Shown here: positions 7,805-15,837 of the stretch, one piece after another | How positions within the stretch are numbered: the first letter of the stretch is position 1 | How the letters are laid out: each line of letters begins with the position of its first letter | Assembly: GCA_905209075.1 (NCBI GenBank) | Contig: CAJLRL010000004.1 | Coordinates: forward strand, 1-64,000 | Origin: an uncultured Lachnospiraceae bacterium | Lineage (GTDB): Bacteria; Bacillota; Clostridia; Lachnospirales; Lachnospiraceae | Length of the DNA: 64,000 nt | Direction: 5' to 3' | Program-made: the position numbers and the translations under genes | Notes under the pieces: generated by a model | Told to the model about the DNA's origin: nothing | Seen by the model: only the letters and a program-made list of their open reading frames with translations | Databases searched by the model: none

Positions 7805-8830
7805 ATGAAAAAGAAAGTATTATCAGTAGTTTTAGCAGCAATTTGCACAATGAGCCTTATGACAGGCTGTGGAGATGCAAAGGACTCTACAGAAAAAGGA
7901 TCAGCAGGTGGTGACAGTTATACAGTAGGAATTTCACAGTTTGCAGAGCATGGTTCGCTTGATAACTGCCGTGAGGGATTTATCGAAGGACTTAAAGAGG
8001 AAGGCATCGAAGAGGGCAAGAACTTAAAGATAGATTATCAGAATGCGCAGACAGATACAGGTACAGCAAGTACGATCGCAGACAGCTTTATATCAGAGAA
8101 GGTTGATATGATCTGTGCGATCGCCACTCCATGTGCAGCAAGTGCTTACAATTCAGCAATGAATGCTGATACACCTGTTGTATACACGGCCGTTTCAGAT
8201 CCTGTTGCAGCAGGTCTTGCAAATGATGATGGAACAAGTGTGGGAAATATTACAGGATCTTCTGATATACTCCCGGTTGAGGAGCAGCTTAAGATGATAC
8301 GCCAGATGATGCCGGATGCAAAGAAGATCGGTATTCTTTATACAACCAGTGAGGCAAACTCATGCAGTACTATCGAGGAGTACAAAAAACTTGCAGGAGA
8401 TTATGATTTTGAGATCGTTGACACAGGAATAAATACATCAGCAGATGTTGAGATTGCAGCTGCAGACCTTGTTACAAAGGTTGACTGTCTCTGCAACCTT
8501 ACAGATAACACAGTTGTAAACGCACTTCAGACAGTTCTCGACAAAGCAAACGGAGCAAACATTCCTGTATTCGGAAGTGAGATCGAGCAGGTTAAATCAG
8601 GATGTGTTGCTTCAATGGGAATTGATTACTATCAGCTTGGTATAGAGACTGGAAAAATGGCTGCAAAGATTTTAAAAGGTGAGGAAAAAGCATCAGACAC
8701 ACCATATATTACAGCTTCAAAAGCACAGCTTTATGTAAACACAGCAGCCGCAGACAAGATCGGCATGAAACTTGATGCAGATTACATCAAGGATGCAGCT
8801 GAGAAATTTGATGAAATAGTTGTTCAATAG
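7805..8830 (+). CDS. trpX: tryptophan ABC transporter, substrate-binding lipoprotein TrpX
   Basis: The 341-residue lipoprotein has a signal peptide ending in L-M-T-G-C (Cys22) and a mature ABC-type solute-binding fold of the DUF534/TrpX family (Y-T-V-G-I-S-Q-F-A-E-H-G-S-L-D; G-N-I-T-G-S-S-D near 145; K-K-I-G-I-L-Y-T-T near 180). It should capture the ligand outside the membrane for TrpY/TrpZ. The tryptophan T-box directly upstream is the main evidence for tryptophan, or a precursor, as the ligand. AAAGTGAGGAATTCAAT precedes the ATG. Confidence 0.88.
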   Translation: MKKKVLSVVLAAICTMSLMTGCGDAKDSTEKGSAGGDSYTVGISQFAEHGSLDNCREGFIEGLKEEGIEEGKNLKIDYQNAQTDTGTASTIADSFISEKVDMICAIATPCAASAYNSAMNADTPVVYTAVSDPVAAGLANDDGTSVGNITGSSDILPVEEQLKMIRQMMPDAKKIGILYTTSEANSCSTIEEYKKLAGDYDFEIVDTGINTSADVEIAAADLVTKVDCLCNLTDNTVVNALQTVLDKANGANIPVFGSEIEQVKSGCVASMGIDYYQLGIETGKMAAKILKGEEKASDTPYITASKAQLYVNTAAADKIGMKLDADYIKDAAEKFDEIVVQ

Positions 8831-8899
8831 TAATTGTCTATTTTGCGATTTATATATGATTGTAGATATAACTATTAGAAAATCAGGGGAGGATACACC

Positions 8900-9781
8900 G
8901 TGACATTAGTTTTAAGCGTTTTAGAGCAGGGCATGATATATGCGGTAATGGCTCTTGGAATTTATATAACATACACCATTCTGGATTTTCCGGATCTGAC
9001 TGTTGATGGCAGTTTTCCACTTGGGGCAGCACTTTCGGCAGTACTTATCACCAAAGGAGTAAACCCACTGCTCACACTGCTCATATCATTTGCAGCAGGT
9101 GCATTTGCAGGAACACTTACCGGACTTATCCATGTAAAACTCAAGGTACGTGACCTTTTATCAGGAATCATCATGATGACGGCGCTTTACACGGTAAATC
9201 TGCGAATTGCAGGAAGGGCAAATCTCCCTATATACAATATGACAACAATTTTTGATAATGATTTTGTGAAATCAGTTTTCAAGGGTGGGCTGGCGCAGTT
9301 TTCAAATGTTATTATCATTCTTGTGATAACACTTATCATGAAATTTCTGCTCGACTGGTACATGAGCACGAAATCCGGCTATCTGCTCCGTGCTGTCGGT
9401 GATAACGAAACAATCGTTACATCTATGGGAGTTGACAAAGGAACTGTAAAAATAATCGGACTTGCGATCGCAAACGGACTTTGCAGTTTAAGCGGATGCA
9501 TTTTTGCGCAGCAGCAGAGATATTTTGATGTATCAATGGGAACCGGAACAATGGTTATCGGACTTGCAAGTGTAATAATCGGAATGAGCCTGCTTAAAAA
9601 AGTGTCTTTCATCCGTGTGACATCAAGCGTTGTTATCGGAGCTATTGTATACAAAGCATGTGTGGCTATTGCAGTTAAGCTTGGAATGCCATCATCAGAT
9701 CTTAAGCTTATAACAGCAGTGTTATTCCTTATAATTCTCGTAGTCGGAATGGATAGAAACAAAAGAAAGAAGGTGGCATAA
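8900..9781 (+). CDS. trpY: tryptophan ABC transporter permease TrpY
   Basis: The 293-residue membrane protein has about eight hydrophobic helices and belongs to the BPD-transp-2 type of permease that partners DUF534 binding proteins. The motif Y-I-T-Y-T-I-L-D-F-P-D-L-T-V-D-G near residues 22-37 is typical. Translation starts at GTG 8900 with AGGGGAGGA about eight bases upstream. The stop overlaps the ATG of trpZ (ATAATG arrangement at 9778-9783), showing translational coupling. Confidence 0.88.
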   Translation: MTLVLSVLEQGMIYAVMALGIYITYTILDFPDLTVDGSFPLGAALSAVLITKGVNPLLTLLISFAAGAFAGTLTGLIHVKLKVRDLLSGIIMMTALYTVNLRIAGRANLPIYNMTTIFDNDFVKSVFKGGLAQFSNVIIILVITLIMKFLLDWYMSTKSGYLLRAVGDNETIVTSMGVDKGTVKIIGLAIANGLCSLSGCIFAQQQRYFDVSMGTGTMVIGLASVIIGMSLLKKVSFIRVTSSVVIGAIVYKACVAIAVKLGMPSSDLKLITAVLFLIILVVGMDRNKRKKVA

Positions 9782-10554
9782 TGTTAGAGCTCAACCGTAT
9801 CCACAAATTATATAATCCGGGAACAGTCAATGAGATCTGCCTATTTAATGATTTTAATCTGCAGATAGAGGATGGACAGTTCGTTTCGGTAGTCGGAAGT
9901 AATGGTTCCGGAAAAACATCTATGCTAAATATAATTTGCGGTTCTATTCCGATAGACGGTGGAAATATCGTGGTAAACGGCACAGATATCACAAAGCAGA
10001 AGGATTTTATCAGACACCGCCGCATAGGCCGTGTATTTCAGGATCCTTCCAAGGGAACATGTCCATCAATGACTATACTTGAAAATCTGGCAATCGCAGA
10101 CAATAAAGGGAAAATGTACGGGCTTGGCAGAGGCACAAACCACAGCAGGATAGCTCATTACAAGGAAATGCTTGCTGAACTGAACCTCGGACTTGAGGAT
10201 AAGCTTCACACAAAGGTTGGCGCACTTTCAGGTGGTCAGAGACAGACACTCGCACTGCTCATGGCTACGATGAACCCGATAGAGTTTTTGATCCTTGATG
10301 AGCATACAGCTGCACTTGATCCAAAGACTGCGGAGATCGTAATGCAGCTTACAGGAAAGATCGTCGCAGAAAAAAAGGTCACAACGATCATGGTCACACA
10401 CAATCTGCGCTACGCTGTTGAATACGGAGACCGCCTTATAATGATGCATCAGGGGAAAGCGATAATAGACAAGGCCGGAGCGGACAAAAAGGCAATGCAG
10501 GTGGACGATATCCTTGGTACATTCAATGAGATCAGCATTGAGTGTGGAAACTAG
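9781..10554 (+). CDS. trpZ: tryptophan ABC transporter ATPase TrpZ
   Basis: The 257-residue ATPase shows Walker A G-S-N-G-S-G-K-T-S at 39-47, Q-loop F-Q-D, signature L-S-G-G-Q-R-Q near 149, Walker B F-L-I-L-D-E near 163 followed by H-T-A-A-L-D (His in place of the common Pro), and H-loop V-T-H-N. It energises TrpX/TrpY import. It overlaps trpY by one base and is the last gene of the T-box operon. Confidence 0.9.
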   Translation: MLELNRIHKLYNPGTVNEICLFNDFNLQIEDGQFVSVVGSNGSGKTSMLNIICGSIPIDGGNIVVNGTDITKQKDFIRHRRIGRVFQDPSKGTCPSMTILENLAIADNKGKMYGLGRGTNHSRIAHYKEMLAELNLGLEDKLHTKVGALSGGQRQTLALLMATMNPIEFLILDEHTAALDPKTAEIVMQLTGKIVAEKKVTTIMVTHNLRYAVEYGDRLIMMHQGKAIIDKAGADKKAMQVDDILGTFNEISIECGN

Positions 10555-10632
10555 TATAGCGTTTTTAAATTAACTAAACCATATTACTTGCCTATTTTCC
10601 CGATAGTACATGTGAAATATAAATATGAATTG

Positions 10633-10685
10633 AAATATCCTCCTGTGGGAGTATAACTATACTATACTTCTGTGGGAGGATATTT
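10633..10685. repeat. imperfect inverted repeat before DUF3990 remnant
   Basis: AAATATCCTCC and GGAGGATATTT form the outer arms, with AGTAT/ATACT inside. The right arm contains the GGGAGGA ribosome site of the next frame, so the hairpin would hide it. It may also stop transcripts leaving trpZ. Confidence 0.5.
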
Positions 10686-10686
10686 T

Positions 10687-11046
10687 ATGCTTTTATATCA
10701 TGGATCAGATCATGTCATTAAGAGACCTGAATTTGGAGCCGGAAAGAAGCACAATGATTATGGTAGAGGTTTTTATTGTACAGAAAATATTGAATTAGCT
10801 AAAGAATGGGCGGTATCTGAGGATGCGGACGGATATGTTAATAAATACAGTATAGATACATCCAGATTGAGTATATTGGATATAAATAGTGAAGAGTATA
10901 CAATGCTCCACTGGCTGGGGATTTTACGCAGGATATTTTGGAGGAAGAATGAGAGTAAATCATACCCTCATCATCCCCGACATAATACATCCCCCTGCAG
11001 CCCCACATGCCATGACATCTTTAAGCCGTGGAACATTAAGAGATGA
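10687..11046 (+). pseudogene. DUF3990-family protein, C-terminally truncated
   Basis: From ATG 10687 the product reads M-L-L-Y-H-G-S-D, H-N-D-Y-G-R-G-F-Y-C-T-E-N, A-K-E-W-A and D-G-Y-V-N-K-Y. This is a DUF3990 pattern, a fold related to ADP-ribosyltransferases and seen in toxin-like contexts. After M-L-H-W-L-G-I-L (about residue 80) the expected C-terminal half is missing. The frame then runs antisense into the end of thiE without family similarity. The apparent gene is therefore truncated by the junction with the thi operon. Confidence 0.65.
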
Positions 11047-11667
11047 ATCATCACCTTCGCTTGAGGCAATATTGATACCACCAATCGCATAAACCGGTAT
11101 CTGAACCGTATCGCATACATTTTTGAGAAAATCAAGTCCACGTGGAGGCAGTCCTTTCTTACAATCGGTTGCAAAAATATGTCCTGCCGTCATATATGTG
11201 GCTCCAAGCTGTTCAGCTTTTATGGCATCTTCTACAGAGTGGACAGATGTACCGATAACTTTGAAGAATTGTTGATAATCTGCTGCATTTTTATGTGATA
11301 GTGTGGATATAACATCAGGCATAAAATGCCGGCATGGTGCAGCAGCATATTTTTCCAGGATTGGCAGTGGCAGATGGATATACGGATGATTAAGCTCTAA
11401 TGCCACATTTATAAAGCTGTGCAGGATGCACTGCACATCATATTCCTTACAAAGAGCGGTTACATCACGTGCCAGAGACAGATATTCTGCCTCTGGCATA
11501 TCTTTTTCCCTAAGCACGATTGCATGAGGATGAAGCTTACAGATGCGTTCAAGCTGTTCCATGAATGGACGGCTGCATAAGTGCCGGTTTGTGACTGCGA
11601 TGATGTTATCATTGTATAAAACTGATTTTGAACTTTGGTCTAAATGTTTTTCTTTATTCATATTCAT
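10960..11667 (-). CDS. thiE: thiamine phosphate synthase (ThiE/TenI family)
   Basis: The 235-residue barrel protein joins HMP-PP and thiazole phosphate to give thiamine phosphate. Features include I-I-A-V-T-N-R near residue 22, A-I-V-L-R-E-K-D (diphosphate/metal pocket) near 49, G-T-S-V-H-S near 140, A-D/T-Y-M-T-A-G-H-I-F-A-T near 155, G-L-P-P-R-G, and V-Y-A-I-G-G-I-N near 195. It is last in the thiS-thiG-thiH-thiE operon. A TenI-like role (thiazole aromatisation) is an alternative, since the two subfamilies are hard to separate by eye. Confidence 0.85.
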   Translation of the reverse strand: MNMNKEKHLDQSSKSVLYNDNIIAVTNRHLCSRPFMEQLERICKLHPHAIVLREKDMPEAEYLSLARDVTALCKEYDVQCILHSFINVALELNHPYIHLPLPILEKYAAAPCRHFMPDVISTLSHKNAADYQQFFKVIGTSVHSVEDAIKAEQLGATYMTAGHIFATDCKKGLPPRGLDFLKNVCDTVQIPVYAIGGINIASSEGDDSSLNVPRLKDVMACGAAGGCIMSGMMRV

Positions 11668-11801
11668 ACCTGTTAAAAATGATACTTATTACAATTTAAT
11701 CATTTAATCGTTTACATTATGTAATGTAAATTAATGCAAAAAATTGATAATAGACAATTTAGAAATTAAATACATATAAACATATAAATTAAACCGGATT
11801 T

Positions 11802-13073
11802 CTACACGTAAATATAATCACTCATTACAGGCTGCAGTCCTATATCCAGCAGGGCATCATATACTTCATCAACGCTTCTTCCATCAGAAATCTCAAACTG
11901 GTCATCACCTTTATCCTCAATATCATCAACATGGCTTCCGATACCTGTGCTGACACCGGCGGAGATCTTTGTTGCAGCGATATTTACAAGATTGTCACGC
12001 ACACGGGCGTCCTCACGGGTTGATACAGTGATGCTTGCAAACGGCATGAAAAGTCTGTAGGCGCAGACTACCTGTAAAAGCTGTCTTTCGTGCACATCCT
12101 TAGGATTTATCCTGTCGTTGTTGATGATAGGACGAAGACGCGGACATGAGAATGCTATCTCAGCCTGTGGGTACTTTTTCTGGAGCAGATAAGCATGATA
12201 GCCTGTTGCGAGTGCATCTTTTCTGAAATCATCCAGCCCCAAAAGTGCGGCAAATCCTACTCCTCGCATTCCTCCCTTTAAAGCACGTTCCTGTGCATTT
12301 ATGCGATATGGGAAAATTCGCTTGTGTCCGGCAAGGTGAAGTGTCTCGTATTTGTCTGAATTGTATGTTTCCTGGAAAACGGTCACATAGTCGGCACCAC
12401 ATTCGTGCAGATATGCGTATTCGTCAGAATTCATAGGATAAACCTCAAGGCCTATGACTTTGAAATATTTGCGGGCTATTTTGCATGCTTCACCGATGTA
12501 TCTGACATCTGACATCTTTTTACTTTCGCCCGTCAGGATAAGAATTTCCTGAAGTCCTGTCTTAGCGATTGCAGCCATCTCTTTTTCGATTTCTGAGGAA
12601 TTGAGTTTGGCACGGTTTATTTTGTTGTGGCAGTTGAAGCCACAGTAAATACAGTAGTTTTCACAGTAATTGGCAATGTATAGAGGTGTAAACATATATA
12701 CACTGTTTCCGAAATGTTTTCTTGTCTCTATCTGCGCTGCCTGTGCGATCTCCTCCATAAATGGAAGTGCAGCAGGAGATAGCAGAGCTTTGAAATCTTC
12801 TACACTGCGGTATTCGTGTGAAAGTGCTGTGCGTACGTCTGCCGCAGTGTATTTGTCATAATCGTAGCTGTCCATTTCTGCTATGACCTGATCCATGACA
12901 TCAGAGTCTAAAACTTCCATGTCAGGGAGATATTTCATGTGATCTATCCTGTTTTTCTTCATGTCCTCGAGGATCACTTCGTTTACGATACTCTCGTTGA
13001 AGTGTTCGTCATGAGTGAGAGCATCTGTTGGATCTGCAACAGCGTTTGAACTGTTATTTATATTTTTATTCAT
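11802..13073 (-). CDS. thiH: 2-iminoacetate synthase ThiH
   Basis: The 423-residue radical SAM enzyme splits tyrosine to dehydroglycine and p-cresol for thiazole synthesis. The cluster motif C-E-N-Y-C-I-Y-C-G-F lies near residues 136-145 after a leader of about 40 residues that is longer than in E. coli. The BATS C-terminal domain ends with D-Y-I-Y-V. It is an anaerobe-type alternative to the glycine oxidase ThiO. A CAGGA site precedes the ATG; it follows thiG after about 145 bases. Confidence 0.93.
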   Translation of the reverse strand: MNKNINNSSNAVADPTDALTHDEHFNESIVNEVILEDMKKNRIDHMKYLPDMEVLDSDVMDQVIAEMDSYDYDKYTAADVRTALSHEYRSVEDFKALLSPAALPFMEEIAQAAQIETRKHFGNSVYMFTPLYIANYCENYCIYCGFNCHNKINRAKLNSSEIEKEMAAIAKTGLQEILILTGESKKMSDVRYIGEACKIARKYFKVIGLEVYPMNSDEYAYLHECGADYVTVFQETYNSDKYETLHLAGHKRIFPYRINAQERALKGGMRGVGFAALLGLDDFRKDALATGYHAYLLQKKYPQAEIAFSCPRLRPIINNDRINPKDVHERQLLQVVCAYRLFMPFASITVSTREDARVRDNLVNIAATKISAGVSTGIGSHVDDIEDKGDDQFEISDGRSVDEVYDALLDIGLQPVMSDYIYV

Positions 13074-13217
13074 TATAAAATCCTGTGTGACTTTCCGGTA
13101 TTTTAGTAATACTTGATATTAGATGTTTTTTACGCATAGTCCTATCATATAGTTTCAGTGTATATTCTATAAGCCGGAATAGTTACCTTCCTTTCAAAAA
13201 TATTTTATTTGTCATGG

Positions 13218-14006
13218 TTAGTCGCGTAAAAATCCGGTAAGTGGTGATGAAGCGCTTGCACCTTTTACGAGTGTGCGGCCAAGTCCTGAAAGGTACGCCA
13301 TTCTTCCGGCTTCAATAGCTTTCTTAAATGCCTCAGCCATTACCTCAACATCACCGGCTGTTGCGACTGCTGTATTTGCCATTACTGCGGAAGCTCCCAT
13401 CTCCATTGCTTCGCAGGCCTGGGATGGACGGCCGATCCCGGCATCGACGATGATAGGAAGGTCGATCTCATCTATTAATATCTGGATAAATTCTTTAGTG
13501 CAGATACCCTTGTTTGAACCGATAGGTGCGCCAAGTGGCATGATACTTGCGGCGCCGGCATTTACAAGATCTCTTGCCACATTGAGATCAGGATACATAT
13601 ATGGCATTACAACGAAGCCTTCTTTGGCGAGGATTTCAGTTGCCTTGATAGTTTCATAGTTGTCAGGGAGGAGATATTTTGTGTCACGCATGATCTCTAC
13701 CTTTACGAAATCTCCGCAGCCAAGCTCACGTGAAAGACGTGCAATCCTTACAGCTTCATCAGCATTTCTGGCACCTGATGTGTTTGGAAGTAAAGTTACA
13801 TTGTCCGGAATATAGTCGAGGATATTTGCCAGTCCGCCTTCATTTGCGCGGCGAAGCGCAAGAGTGATGATCTGTGCATCAGCTTTCTCAATGCAGGCTT
13901 TTACGAGATCAAGAGAAAATTTTCCTGAACCAAGGATAAAACGTGATGAAAATTCATGTCCTCCGAGAACTAATTTGTCGTTTGCTAAATCTATATTTTT
14001 ACTCAT
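13218..14006 (-). CDS. thiG: thiazole synthase ThiG
   Basis: The 262-residue barrel enzyme builds the thiazole ring from DXP, ThiS thiocarboxylate and dehydroglycine. Seen: L-V-L-G-G-H-E-F-S-S-R-F-I-L-G-S-G-K-F near the N-terminus, a lysine in F-V-K-V-E-I in the expected Schiff-base region, L-G-A-P-I-G-S-N-K-G, and P-I-I-V-D-A-G-I-G-R-P-S near 185. GGAGTTCAAT precedes the ATG. Its neighbours ThiS and ThiH form the complete thiazole-forming set apart from ThiF. Confidence 0.95.
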   Translation of the reverse strand: MSKNIDLANDKLVLGGHEFSSRFILGSGKFSLDLVKACIEKADAQIITLALRRANEGGLANILDYIPDNVTLLPNTSGARNADEAVRIARLSRELGCGDFVKVEIMRDTKYLLPDNYETIKATEILAKEGFVVMPYMYPDLNVARDLVNAGAASIMPLGAPIGSNKGICTKEFIQILIDEIDLPIIVDAGIGRPSQACEAMEMGASAVMANTAVATAGDVEVMAEAFKKAIEAGRMAYLSGLGRTLVKGASASSPLTGFLRD

Positions 14007-14146
14007 ATTGAACTCCTTTTTGAAATTGTTATTGCATGTAATATTGTTGAGTGAACGGTTGCTTTATTTGTCACATGCATATTGTGTTTTTGATATGCGA
14101 ACGGTATTTGTAAGATGCATATTAAAGACTGTAGACTGTATATAGA

Positions 14147-14344
14147 TCAGCCTCCACCCATAAAACTGAGTACTTCCATGACATCGCCGTCTGCGATGGT
14201 TGTGGTAAAATATTCTGATTTTGGAAGAATCTGCTCGTTAAGCTCTACTACAATATGTTTAGGATTGTAGTTGTTTGCTTCAAGATATTCTGATACAGTC
14301 ATGCTGCATGCCTCATTGGCTTCTTTTCCATTGATCTTTATCAT
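14147..14344 (-). CDS. thiS: sulfur carrier ThiS
   Basis: The 65-residue ubiquitin-like protein begins M-I-K-I-N-G-K-E and ends G-D-V-M-E-V-L-S-F-M-G-G-G, with the essential C-terminal Gly-Gly that is adenylated and thiocarboxylated. It is the first gene of the operon behind the TPP riboswitch. No thiF adenylyltransferase gene is in the cluster, so that activity must be supplied elsewhere. Confidence 0.92.
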   Translation of the reverse strand: MIKINGKEANEACSMTVSEYLEANNYNPKHIVVELNEQILPKSEYFTTTIADGDVMEVLSFMGGG

Positions 14345-14378
14345 AGTGTTCCTTTCCGGATTGAGAGGGTGTCAAATT

Positions 14379-14432
14379 AAAAAAGAGTTCACAAAGCAAT
14401 ACACCCGCGGTGGTGCACCCCTTCATGAACTC
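14379..14432 (-). terminator. second terminator-like hairpin between TPP riboswitch and thiS
   Basis: On the minus strand GAGTTCA pairs with TGAACTC, enclosing GGTGCACC and GGGTGT segments, and runs into TTTTTTAATTTG. A competing small hairpin (GTGAAC-AGA-GTTCAT) overlaps its left arm. It lies about 120 bases after the riboswitch terminator and 35 bases before thiS. Confidence 0.6.
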
Positions 14433-14545
14433 TGTTCACTCTCAAAAATCCAATATTAAATTATGTAAAATTAAACAATGTCTGATTTATGTTAAAGTGC
14501 ATATCAACCAAACTGAACCACTGGGGCAATCGGTCATATGCAACG

Positions 14546-14573
14546 AAAAAAGGGAGACACCAATGTATCTCCC
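14546..14573 (-). terminator. TPP riboswitch expression-platform terminator
   Basis: On the minus strand GGGAGA pairs with TCTCCC (14552-14573) followed by TTTTTTCG. It lies 13 bases after the aptamer, which fits transcription termination when TPP is bound. Confidence 0.85.
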
Positions 14574-14585
14574 GTAATTGCTATA

Positions 14586-14671
14586 TACGTTCCTACGTTG
14601 GCATTATCCAAATCAGGTATATGGGTCGAAGTTGATGACTTCCTCTCAGCCTACTAAATAAGCTCCCCTAT
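14586..14671 (-). ncRNA. TPP riboswitch (THI element)
   Basis: The minus strand shows the THI-box landmarks in order: AGGGGAGC, GGCTGAGAGG, GACCC, ACCTGATTTGGATAATGCC and CGTAGGAA. It controls the thiS-thiG-thiH-thiE operon. The 569-base gap 14345-14913 is mainly this leader plus the spacer to the divergent gene at 14914. Confidence 0.95.
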
Positions 14672-14913
14672 TAATTTTACGAAAACCAGTATAACGCTGT
14701 GTTTTGACAAAGTCAAGTAAATATTCTGCAGATAATATTTCAAATTTTTCGCTGTATTTACATAAACATCATAATACATTTTCAATGATCTGCTACGATA
14801 TAAATACAAAAAATGTAACTATTAAGTACAGAAAATGTTAATTTATCTGGATTGTTAAACAGACATGCAGATAAAACATATATTATATAAAATAAAAATA
14901 TAGGAGGATTACC

Positions 14914-15123
14914 ATGAAGAAGGATGAAATTGTAAAAAAATATGCATTTTTGATGCTGCTTGTGGGAACAGCTTTGGCGTTTTTAGTAGGAAGCGGAATT
15001 TTTTTCGGGATTTTATGCCTGGCAAATTCGAGTATTGCAGGGAGTATTGCGCTTAATATAGGCGGACTGATGGGAATTACGGCATTTATAGCTATTCCAA
15101 TTTACTTTCTGAGAAAATATTAA
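14914..15123 (+). CDS. small two-helix membrane protein
   Basis: The 69-residue product has a basic start (M-K-K-D-E-I-V-K-K-Y) and two hydrophobic helices (about residues 11-36 and 41-64) ending in a basic F-L-R-K-Y tail. ATAGGAGGATTACC precedes the ATG, so translation is likely. The family is not recognised. It stands alone between the divergent thi leader and the phosphorelay operon; a weak AAACTTCC/GGAAGTTT hairpin (15233-15262) may end its transcript. Confidence 0.6.
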   Translation: MKKDEIVKKYAFLMLLVGTALAFLVGSGIFFGILCLANSSIAGSIALNIGGLMGITAFIAIPIYFLRKY

Positions 15124-15277
15124 TGCCGGATGGCTTATATTATCTGAAGATCATTTCTAAAAAATATTATCTTACTTAAGCATTTCGAAAATCTACCAGA
15201 ATATAATATGAAAAATTAAATCTTGTAATTAAAACTTCCAATATGAAGAATGGAGGAAGTTTAATATCATAATAAAT

Positions 15278-15303
15278 TGCCCATAACAAATGCCCATAAC
15301 AAA
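15278..15303. repeat. 13-bp direct tandem duplication
   Basis: TGCCCATAACAAA occurs twice head to tail just before the promoter at 15317. It could be an activator site or a simple replication slip. Confidence 0.6.
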
Positions 15304-15316
15304 TATGATCTGTAAA

Positions 15317-15346
15317 TTGACATTCATAGCATAAAAATGGTATATT
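15317..15346 (+). promoter_or_regulatory. sigma-A promoter of the phosphorelay operon
   Basis: TTGACA (15317-15322), an 18-base spacer and TATATT (15341-15346). Transcription would begin near 15353, which rules out the upstream ATG at 15337 and supports the Hpt start at 15427 or 15433. Confidence 0.65.
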
Positions 15347-15432
15347 TGAGCTATAAAAACATACGAAAATTTTTCTATGGGGAATATATATCGTACAAAA
15401 ATGACAACAGGTGTATACCGGGGGAAATGTAT

Positions 15433-15789
15433 ATGACGGCAGAAGAATGTTATGAACTATTGGGAGAAAATTATAATGAAATATTGGAACGATTCGGAAA
15501 TGAGGCTATGATCAGGAAGTTTGCGATACGCTTTATAAATGATCCAAGCTTTGGAGAATTAAAGGATGCGTTTCAGAAGAATGATGGGGAAAGGGCATTC
15601 AGGGCGGCTCATACATTAAAGGGTGTGTGTCTGAACCTTGGTTTTTCAGGTCTTTATCAGGTAAGTTCAGATCTGACAGAAGAACTCAGAGATTATTGCA
15701 CTGATGGGGCAGAAGAACTTTTTAAAAAGGTAGAACAAAAATACCAGAGTGTGATTTCGGTTTTAAATAAATTGGCACTTGAAAATTAA
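15433..15789 (+). CDS. Hpt-domain phosphotransfer protein
   Basis: From the ATG at 15433, with GGGGG nine bases upstream, the product has 118 residues. The central motif A-A-H-T-L-K-G-V-C-L-N-L-G-F contains the phosphorylatable His of histidine phosphotransfer domains (H-x-L-K-G). It is mostly helical and cytoplasmic. Its likely job is to move phosphate between the receiver domains of the hybrid kinase (16936) and the REC-HD-GYP protein (15838), the next two genes. The start at 15427 cannot be excluded. Confidence 0.82.
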   Translation: MTAEECYELLGENYNEILERFGNEAMIRKFAIRFINDPSFGELKDAFQKNDGERAFRAAHTLKGVCLNLGFSGLYQVSSDLTEELRDYCTDGAEELFKKVEQKYQSVISVLNKLALEN

Positions 15790-15837
15790 TTAAGAGGGGA
15801 AACATGGACCGGAAAACGGACATAAGGAACATGTATT

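Noticed and set aside
13273..13659. Plus-strand 128-residue frame opposite thiG
   Set aside because: Antisense shadow of thiG with low-complexity composition.
15337..15432. N-terminal extension of the Hpt protein from ATG 15337
   Set aside because: A TTGACA-18-TATATT promoter overlaps this start, so transcription begins after it.
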